A DNA stretch of 64,000 bases, taken from CAVTND01 sp963735955 (GTDB taxonomy: Bacteria > Pseudomonadota > Gammaproteobacteria > Burkholderiales > Burkholderiaceae_F). The DNA lies in assembly GCA_963735955.1 (NCBI GenBank), contig CAVTND010000010.1, forward strand, positions 62,001 to 126,000. Reading direction: 5' to 3'. Below are positions 56,556-64,000 of the stretch, piece after piece. Position numbers and translations under genes: made by a program. The notes beneath the pieces were generated by a model that made no database searches, was not told where the DNA came from, and saw only the letters and a program-made list of their open reading frames with translations. Position 1 is the first letter of the stretch, and each line of letters opens with the position of its first letter.

Positions 56556-57870
56556 ATGAACTGCAGTCTGGCCTTCTTCCTGCGCGTACTGACTTTCTGG
56601 GCCGGGGCAAGTCTGACCGCGCTGAACGCAGCGGCGCAGACGGGCGAGCCGATCCGACTCGGCATGATCGAGGCGTTCTCGGGGCCGTTTGCCAATACCG
56701 GCGAAGCAGTCGCGCGCAATCTGCTGTTTGCGATCGAACGCGTCAATGCGCGCGGCGGCGTCAAGTTGGCCGGCGGCGCGCGACCTCTACAGCTTGCAGA
56801 CCTTCGATTCCAAGGGCCAGGTCGACGAAGCGCTGATCGATGTTCCGGCGCGCGATCGACGCGCGCAGTCCCGTTCGTTCTGCAGGGCAATAGTTCGGCG
56901 GTAGCGGCGGCATTGATCGACACGGTCGACAAGTGGAACGCTCGCATGCCCGACCGAGCGCGTGCTCTTTCTGAATTACTCGGCCGTCGACCCTGCATTG
57001 ACCAACGAGCGCTGCAGCTCCGTGGCACTTCCGCTTCGATGCGCATGTCGAGATGCGCATGGCGGCGCTGGTCGAGGCTGTCGCGTGCCGACCGATCGGT
57101 CGCCGCGGTTTACCTGCTGAATCAGGACTACAGCTTCGGCCAGCAGGTGGCCGCCAACGCCCGCAGCATGCTGGGCGAGCGCGCCCCGCGCGTGGCGATC
57201 GTCGGCGACGAGTTGCATCCGGTCGGCCGGATCCGCGACTTCTCGCCCTACATTGCAAAGATCAAGGCGAGCGGTGCGGACACGGTCGTGACCGGCAACT
57301 GGGGCAATGATCTGACCCTGCTGGTCCGTGCTGCGCGCGAGGCGGGACTGGCCGTCAACTTCTACACCTTCTATGGCAACGGGCTCGGAGCACCGGCCGC
57401 CATCGGCGAGGCCGGCGTCGGCCGCGTGCGGGCGGTGGCCGAATGGCATCCGAATGCAACGCCGGTCGTCGATGGAACGCGTGTATCTCGGAGTTTCGCG
57501 CCCGCTTTCCCGATCCGCGCGACGACTATTTCCAGGCCCGCACCGTCGTGATGATCGAAATGCTGGTGCGTGCGATCGAAGCGGCCGGCTCGACCGACGC
57601 GGTGGCGGTTGCCCGCGCGCTGGAAGGGATGCGCTACGGACCGGATGAGGGCAGTCCGCTCGGCACGGTCCTGATGCGCGCGGCCGACCATCAGCTGATG
57701 GCGCCGTTGGTGGTCTCGGTCATGGCGAGGCAGGGATCGCCCGACGTGCGCTTCGATGTCGAAGGCAGCGGTTTCGGCTTTCGCACCGACCTGCGCGTCG
57801 CCCCGGAGCGCACCGAGCGCCCGACTCGCTGTCGCATGCCCGGCGCGCAGCGGACGCCGGGCGCCGCTAG
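56556..57870 (+). CDS. periplasmic binding protein, branched-chain amino acid type (Peripla_BP_6)
   Basis: AAGAGGAG precedes ATG 56556. The signal peptide VLTFWAGASLTALNAAAQT is followed by IRLGMIEAFSGPFANTGEAV, the usual start of the Leu/Ile/Val-binding fold. SLQTFDSKGQVDEAL, VAAVYLLNQDYSFGQQVAAN, DFSPYIAKIKASGADTVVTG, AVAEWHPNA and YFQARTVVMIEMLVRAIEAA are further landmarks. Frame changes occur near 56780, 56860-56960, 57080 and 57480, and the exact end is unclear; a hairpin (GCCCGGCG / CGCCGGGC, 57838-57862) lies at the 3' end. No permease or ATPase accompanies it, so it is an orphan binding protein. Position after leuA suggests a link to branched-chain amino acids, but relatives also bind aromatic compounds or urea. 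Confidence 0.82.
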
Positions 57871-57894
57871 CCGCTCCAGGACGGGCGGTTCCCG

Positions 57895-57924
57895 TTCCGG
57901 GCGGGCTCTCGGTTCGGCTATAAT
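57895..57924 (+). promoter_or_regulatory. promoter of rpsO-pnp
   Basis: A perfect -10 element TATAAT at 57919-57924 is preceded, 18 bp upstream, by TTCCGG at 57895-57900 as a possible -35. The start would lie near 57931, giving a leader of about 88 bases before rpsO. Confidence 0.7.
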
Positions 57925-58018
57925 TGCGGGCTCCACGGCACGGCCATCCTTCCGTGTCCGCTTGTTCAGTTTCACCGACGAGCGCTCGGCAGAAACATCA
58001 GCGAGCGAAAGGGAAACC

Positions 58019-58289
58019 ATGTCAGTTGCAGATATCAACAAGGCGGAAATCGTCGCCAAGTACCAGCGCGCGCAGGCCGACACCGGTTCGCCGGAAGTGC
58101 AGATAGCGCTTGCTGACCGCTCGCATCAACGAGCTGACCGATCACTTCAAGGCGCACGTCAAGGATCATCACTCGCGCCGCGGTCTGCTGAAAATGGTCA
58201 GCCGGCGCCGCAAGTTGCTCGACTACCTGAAGGGCAAGAACCCCGAAACGTACAAGGGGTTGATCGATAGCCTTGGACTGCGCAAGTAG
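58019..58289 (+). CDS. rpsO: 30S ribosomal protein S15
   Basis: S15 binds 16S rRNA early in small-subunit assembly and in many bacteria represses its own mRNA. The pieces SVADINKAEIVAKYQRAQAD, TGSPEVQIAL, RINELTDHFKAHVKDHHSRR and MVSRRRKLLDYLKGKNPETY give an 89-residue protein. One inserted base near 58111 (GCGCTTGCTG) breaks the frame; the gene is exactly one base longer than 89 codons plus stop. AAAGGGAAACC precedes ATG 58019. Confidence 0.97.
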
Positions 58290-58320
58290 TCGCCGTGATC
58301 CGACACGAAATGAACAACCA

Positions 58321-58343
58321 GCCTGCGCGGAGGGATCCGCGCG
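58321..58343 (+). promoter_or_regulatory. hairpin in the rpsO-pnp intergenic region
   Basis: GCGCGGA and TCCGCGC form a 7-bp perfect stem with a GGGA loop, extended by CC/GG across one bulged base. It lacks a U-run. In enterobacteria this interval holds a stem cut by RNase III that controls pnp expression; the equivalent role here is only a guess. Confidence 0.4.
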
Positions 58344-58477
58344 GGCGATTGTCTTGCGTTGCATGATCGCGCGCCGCGATATGGACGTAAGGGCGGAGCC
58401 TGACCGCTCGAGTCGTCGATACCGCGGCGTGCCAGGTCGCCGGTCTGCGGCCGACTCTGAACTGAAAGGAACGCCAA

Positions 58478-60615
<2,138 letters not shown>

Positions 60616-60634
60616 GCGCCTTGGCTGGGCAAGC

Positions 60635-60658
60635 GGGGCGCCTCGGCGCCCCTTTTTT
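60635..60658 (+). terminator. rho-independent terminator of rpsO-pnp
   Basis: GGGGCGCC-TC-GGCGCCCC is a perfect 8-bp stem followed by six T residues, 20 bases after the pnp stop. Confidence 0.93.
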
Positions 60659-60703
60659 CTTTGCCGGTAGGGGGAGCGCCAAGGGCGGACGGAGGACGAG
60701 CGC

Positions 60704-61747
60704 ATGCAGGCATTAATGAACGCGATCGAGATATCCCGGCCGGGTGGCCCCGAGGTCCTGCGCCTGACACAGCGGCCGGTTCCCGCGGTGGCCGCCGGCG
60801 AAGTGCTGATTCGCGTCGAAGCGGCTGGAGTCAATCGACCCGACGTCCTGCAGCGCATGGGCGGCTATCCACCGCCGCCCGGAGCGTCTGATCTGCCTGG
60901 ATTGGAAGTTGCGGGGACCGTGACGGCGCTGGGTGCCGAGACGAAGGGCATCGCGGTCGGCGATGAGGTCTGCGCGCTGGTCGCCGGTGGGGGATATGCC
61001 GAGTATTGCGCCGCGCCGGCTGCGCAGTGCCTGCCGGTGCCGACCGGCTGTTCATTCATCGAAGCGGCCGGACTGCCAGAAACCTGCTTTACTGTCTGGA
61101 GCAATGTGTTCGATCGCGCCCGTCTGGCGCCTGGAGAAACCCTGCTGGTCCAGGGTGGCACCAGCGGTATCGGGGTGACCGCAATCCAGATCGCGACGGC
61201 CTTGGGTCACACCGTGTTCGCGACGGCCGGCTCCGACGAAAAGTGTCGCGCCACCGAAGCGTTGGGCGCGCGCCGCGGCATCAACTACCGGACCGAGGAT
61301 TTCAGCAGCGCCATTCGTGAGTTGACCGGGGGCCGTGGCGTCGACGTCGTTCTGGACATGGTGGCAGGTTCCTATGTTGCCCGCGAGATTGCCTGCCTGG
61401 CGGAAGACGGACGCATTGTCATCATCGCGCTGCTAGGTGGTGTCAAGGGGGAACTGGATCTTGTCGCCGTGCTCAGGCGCCGCCTTACGGTCACCGCTTC
61501 GACCCTGAGACCACGCTCAGTGGAGTTCAAGGCTGCGATCGCGCGCCGCCTGCGCGAGCAGGTGTGGCCGCTGATCGAAGCGGGACGCGTGAAGCCCATG
61601 GTTTTCCGCGATTTTCCGCTGGCGGCTGCAGCTGAGGCTCATGCGCTGATGGAGTCGAGCACGCATGTCGGCAAGATCGTGCTCGCCGTGGGCCTACAGG
61701 CATCGAGCCGTCCGGGGAGGCCCGTGAGCGCCCAGCGTGCACCATGA
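60704..61747 (+). CDS. NAD(P)H quinone oxidoreductase (PIG3 type, MDR superfamily)
   Basis: This 347-residue zinc-independent medium-chain reductase resembles human PIG3/TP53I3. It has ISRPGGPEVLRLTQRPVP, GVNRPDVLQRMGGYPPPPGA, DLPGLEVAGTV, LPETCFTVWSNVFDRARL, and the NADP-binding VQGGTSGIGVTAIQIATALG. It likely reduces quinones with NADPH. GGAGGA lies 8 bp before ATG 60704. It is part of the conserved pnp-qor-tpiA-secG-nuo order. Confidence 0.93.
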   Translation: MQALMNAIEISRPGGPEVLRLTQRPVPAVAAGEVLIRVEAAGVNRPDVLQRMGGYPPPPGASDLPGLEVAGTVTALGAETKGIAVGDEVCALVAGGGYAEYCAAPAAQCLPVPTGCSFIEAAGLPETCFTVWSNVFDRARLAPGETLLVQGGTSGIGVTAIQIATALGHTVFATAGSDEKCRATEALGARRGINYRTEDFSSAIRELTGGRGVDVVLDMVAGSYVAREIACLAEDGRIVIIALLGGVKGELDLVAVLRRRLTVTASTLRPRSVEFKAAIARRLREQVWPLIEAGRVKPMVFRDFPLAAAAEAHALMESSTHVGKIVLAVGLQASSRPGRPVSAQRAP

Positions 61748-61781
61748 CTGCCGCCAACAATCGGTCACTGAGTACCGCACG

Positions 61782-62531
61782 ATGACTCCACGCAAATCGC
61801 TCGTCGCCGCGAACTGGAAGATGAACGGTTCGCTCGCCGCCAATGAGGTATGGCTGAAGACCTTCCTTCCGACTGAACCGAAGTGCGAAGTCGTGGTGTG
61901 TCCGCCGGCTCCCTATCTGGCCCAGGTAGGTGCGGCCTTGGCTGGCAGCACGGCGCAAGTCGGCGCACAGGATGTGTCGGAGCGCGCTCCGGGTGCGTTC
62001 ACCGGCGACATCGCGGCGGAGATGCTGGTCGAACTGAAATGCGGCTGGGTCATCGTCGGCCACTCGGAGCGCCGCCAGATGCATGCTGAATCGAATCTGG
62101 TAGTGGCTGCCAAGGCGGCGCGCGCCCTGCAGGTCGGACTGCGACCGATCGTCTGCGTCGGCGAGACCCTGTCCGAGCGCGAGGGCGGGACGACGAAAGC
62201 GGTCGTCAGCGCACAACTGGCAGCGGTGCTGCAAGCGATCGGCGCGGCTGGTCTGGCACGCGGCGCACTGGCATATGAGCCGGTGTGGGCGATTGGCACC
62301 GGCCGCACCGCCTCGCCGGCACAGGCGCAGGAAGTTCACTCGGCATTGCGCCTGCAGGTGGGAGCGATCGATCCAGCCTCGGCAGCCGCGCTTCGAATCC
62401 TGTACGGTGGTAGTGTCAAGCCGGCCAATGCCGGCGAACTGTTTTCTCAAACTGATATCGATGGCGGCCTGATTGGCGGGGCCTCACTGATTGCCGCCGA
62501 TTTCCTCGCGATTTGCGCGGCTGCGGCCTGA
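61782..62531 (+). CDS. tpiA: triosephosphate isomerase
   Basis: This glycolytic and gluconeogenic enzyme interconverts dihydroxyacetone phosphate and glyceraldehyde 3-phosphate. The 249-residue product has Lys in AANWKMNG, catalytic His in VIVGHSERRQ, catalytic Glu in AYEPVWAIGTG, and the phosphate loop ILYGGSVKPANAGEL. ATG 61782 is used; an upstream ATG at 61737 overlaps the previous gene and is not family-like. Confidence 0.97.
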   Translation: MTPRKSLVAANWKMNGSLAANEVWLKTFLPTEPKCEVVVCPPAPYLAQVGAALAGSTAQVGAQDVSERAPGAFTGDIAAEMLVELKCGWVIVGHSERRQMHAESNLVVAAKAARALQVGLRPIVCVGETLSEREGGTTKAVVSAQLAAVLQAIGAAGLARGALAYEPVWAIGTGRTASPAQAQEVHSALRLQVGAIDPASAAALRILYGGSVKPANAGELFSQTDIDGGLIGGASLIAADFLAICAAAA

Positions 62532-62566
62532 ACTACTTACGGACTTTTCGAGCTAGAGGTTGAAGC

Positions 62567-63010
62567 ATGAACTGGTTGACTACGTTGCTGATCGTCGTGC
62601 AGGTGCTGTCTGCCCTCGCGGTCATTGTTCTGGTGCTGATCCAGCACGGCAAGGGCGCCGATATGGGCGCCGCGTTTGGCGGGGGTGCGTCAGGCAGCCT
62701 GTTCGGCGCGACTGGCTCGGCGAACTTTCTTTCGCGCAGCACGGCGGTGGTCGCCACCGTTTTCTTCATAGCAACACTCGGGCTCGCGTATAGCGGCACC
62801 GCGGCCAAGCGGCCGGCGGGTGATACCGGCGGCGTCATGGGCACAGTCGCACCGACGCCGGTTCCGGCGCCCGTCGACAGTGCGCCCAAGGACATTCCGG
62901 TGCCCAGCGCACCAGCCAGTGGTGCAGCGTCGCCGCCCGCGCCAGCCGCCGCTCAGCCCGCCGCGCCTGCGCCCGGCGCGACTCCCAAGCCGAGCGAAAT
63001 TCCGAAGTAG
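62567..63010 (+). CDS. secG: protein-export membrane protein SecG
   Basis: This auxiliary subunit of the SecYEG translocon is 147 residues long. It has two helices (LLIVVQVLSALAVIVLVLIQ and VVATVFFIATLGLAY), separated by the cytoplasmic GKGADMGAAFGGGASGSLFG and GSANFLSRST typical of SecG. The C-terminal Pro/Ala-rich tail (VGTVAPTPVPAPVDS-like) is long, as often in betaproteobacteria. Confidence 0.95.
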   Translation: MNWLTTLLIVVQVLSALAVIVLVLIQHGKGADMGAAFGGGASGSLFGATGSANFLSRSTAVVATVFFIATLGLAYSGTAAKRPAGDTGGVMGTVAPTPVPAPVDSAPKDIPVPSAPASGAASPPAPAAAQPAAPAPGATPKPSEIPK

Positions 63011-63121
63011 ATTGCAGGATCGTGACGGCGGCGGGTGCGATGATCCTTGCGCCGTTCGCTCCGCGTCACAGAGCGACATTCGGAGAACGGATCAAGTAGA
63101 ATCGCCGCGGTTTTGCACTCT

Positions 63122-63206
63122 GCCGACGTGGTGGAATTGGTAGACACACCATCTTGAGGGGGTGGCGGCGAAAGCCGTGAGAGTTCGAGTCTCTCCGTCG
63201 GCACCA
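63122..63206 (+). tRNA. tRNA-Leu (GAG)
   Basis: An 85-base class II tRNA with a 7-bp acceptor stem (GCCGACG/CGTCGGC), D arm TGGAATTGGTAGACAC, anticodon stem CCATC/GGTGG with loop TTGAGGG (anticodon GAG), a variable arm GGCGGCGAAAGCCGT, T arm GTTCGAGTC, discriminator A and encoded CCA. It lies between secG and nuoA, its usual place in betaproteobacteria. Confidence 0.97.
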
Positions 63207-63323
63207 GGGATAGATGCGCCGCCGCGTACGCGGGACCGAACGCAGCCCCCGATCGGGTGCTGTGAGTGAGCTGGAACTCTTGGAGCATCTGCGCAAAGCG
63301 CATCTGCATAAAGGTCGAGCGGC

Positions 63324-63689
63324 GTGAATCTCGAAGGCTACCTTCCGATTCTTCTGTTCATCCTCGTCGGCCTGGCCGTCGGCGCGGCGCCAATGGTGCT
63401 CGGTGCACTGCTCGGCCCGCACCGACCCGATCCTGAGAAAACCTCGCCGTACGAATGCGGCTTCGAAGCCTTCGAAGACGCGCGCATGAAGTTCGACGTG
63501 CGCTACTACCTGGTCGCGATCCTGTTCATCCTGTTCGATCTCGAGATCGCGTTTCTCTTTCCGTGGGCGGTGGTGCTCGGCGATCTCGGCGCCTGGAGCG
63601 CCGGCTTCTGGGCCATGATGGTGTTCCTGGCGATTCTGACCGTCGGCTTCGCCTACGAATGGAAACGGGGCGCTCTCGACTGGGAATAG
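63324..63689 (+). CDS. nuoA: NADH-quinone oxidoreductase subunit A
   Basis: This is a membrane subunit of respiratory complex I. The 121-residue product starts at GTG 63324 and has three helices (LPILLFILVGLAVGAAPMVL; YYLVAILFILFDLEIAFLFP; FWAMMVFLAILTVGFAYEW) and the conserved loop KTSPYECGFEAFEDARMKFD, which lies near the quinone site. It opens the nuo operon. Confidence 0.97.
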   Translation: MNLEGYLPILLFILVGLAVGAAPMVLGALLGPHRPDPEKTSPYECGFEAFEDARMKFDVRYYLVAILFILFDLEIAFLFPWAVVLGDLGAWSAGFWAMMVFLAILTVGFAYEWKRGALDWE

Positions 63690-63713
63690 CGAGGCGGGAC
63701 AGCAGAGGCAGCC

Positions 63714-64000
63714 ATGGGCATCGAAGGCGTACTGAACGAAGGCTTCGTCACCACCAGCGTTGACAAGCTTGTCAACTGGTCGCAAGACCGGCTCACTGTG
63801 GCCGATGACTTTCGGTCTGGCGTGCTGTGCGGTCGAAATGATGCACGCCGGCGCGGCCCGTTATGACCTTGACCGCTTCGGCATCTTTTTCCGGCCGAGC
63901 CCGCGCCAGTCCGACGTGATGATCGTCGCTGGCACACTGTGTAACAAGATGGCGCCTGCATTGCGCAAGGTCTACGACCAGATGGCCGAGCCGCGCTGGG
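63714..64000 (+). CDS. nuoB: NADH-quinone oxidoreductase subunit B, partial
   Basis: This is the 20-kDa iron-sulfur subunit carrying cluster N2. It begins MGIEGVLNEGFVTTSVDKLV. An inserted base near 63786 (TCGCAAGACC) shifts the frame; the rest reads GSLWPMTFGLACCAVEMMHA, with the adjacent cluster-binding cysteines, then RYDLDRFGIFFRPSPRQSDV and AGTLCNKMAPALRKVYDQMA. It runs off the right edge. Confidence 0.95.

Overview
The window is a high-GC proteobacterial chromosome segment, most likely a betaproteobacterium of the Burkholderiales type. The evidence is gene order: an aromatic aminotransferase divergent from uvrB; sigma factor–DUF3619–DUF3106–RDD divergent from ilvI-ilvH-ilvC-(SIMPL)-psd-pssA-leuA; and rpsO-pnp-quinone oxidoreductase-tpiA-secG-tRNA(Leu)-nuoA-nuoB. 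All three blocks are recognisable betaproteobacterial arrangements. The consensus carries many single-base indels, mostly insertions, that split genes which should be intact (pnp, rpsO, ilvI, ilvH, nuoB). I treat these as sequence errors and annotate such genes as one span.

Layout. 0-5.5 kb: the start of a leftward (2Fe-2S) oxidoreductase subunit, tRNA-Asn, the aminotransferase, uvrB, a low-molecular-weight phosphatase and a DUF924 protein. 5.5-23.7 kb: one leftward type I secretion operon (LapB-like ABC transporter, HlyD-type adaptor, an unknown membrane-anchored protein) ending in a giant RTX protein of about 4,500 residues with an N-terminal lipase domain. 23.7-32 kb: a secreted unknown, a TPR protein, a TetR regulator, a phasin, a two-domain fatty acyl-CoA reductase, a PAP2 phosphatase fused to a probable outer-membrane barrel, and an alpha/beta hydrolase. 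32-45 kb: five tandem paralogous family-5 solute-binding protein genes, divergent from one OppB-OppC-OppD-OppF-type transporter. 45-48.7 kb: small conserved proteins, an ECF-like sigma factor and a MITE-like element. 49-57.9 kb: the branched-chain amino acid and phosphatidylethanolamine genes, with a Leu-rich leader peptide before leuA, then a branched-chain-type binding protein. 58-64 kb: rpsO, pnp, quinone oxidoreductase, tpiA, secG, tRNA-Leu and the start of the nuo operon.

How the parts may work together. The secretion operon would export its own giant lipase-RTX substrate. The binding-protein array would let one peptide-type transporter sample several ligands. The acyl-CoA reductase, phasin, TetR, PAP2 and hydrolase genes suggest lipid storage and turnover (inference). 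The least ordinary items are the five-paralogue binding-protein operon, the giant RTX lipase with its long non-RTX tail, the apparently leaderless Leu leader peptide before leuA, the PAP2-barrel fusion, and the 266-bp element flanked by CTAG between DUF3106 and RDD.
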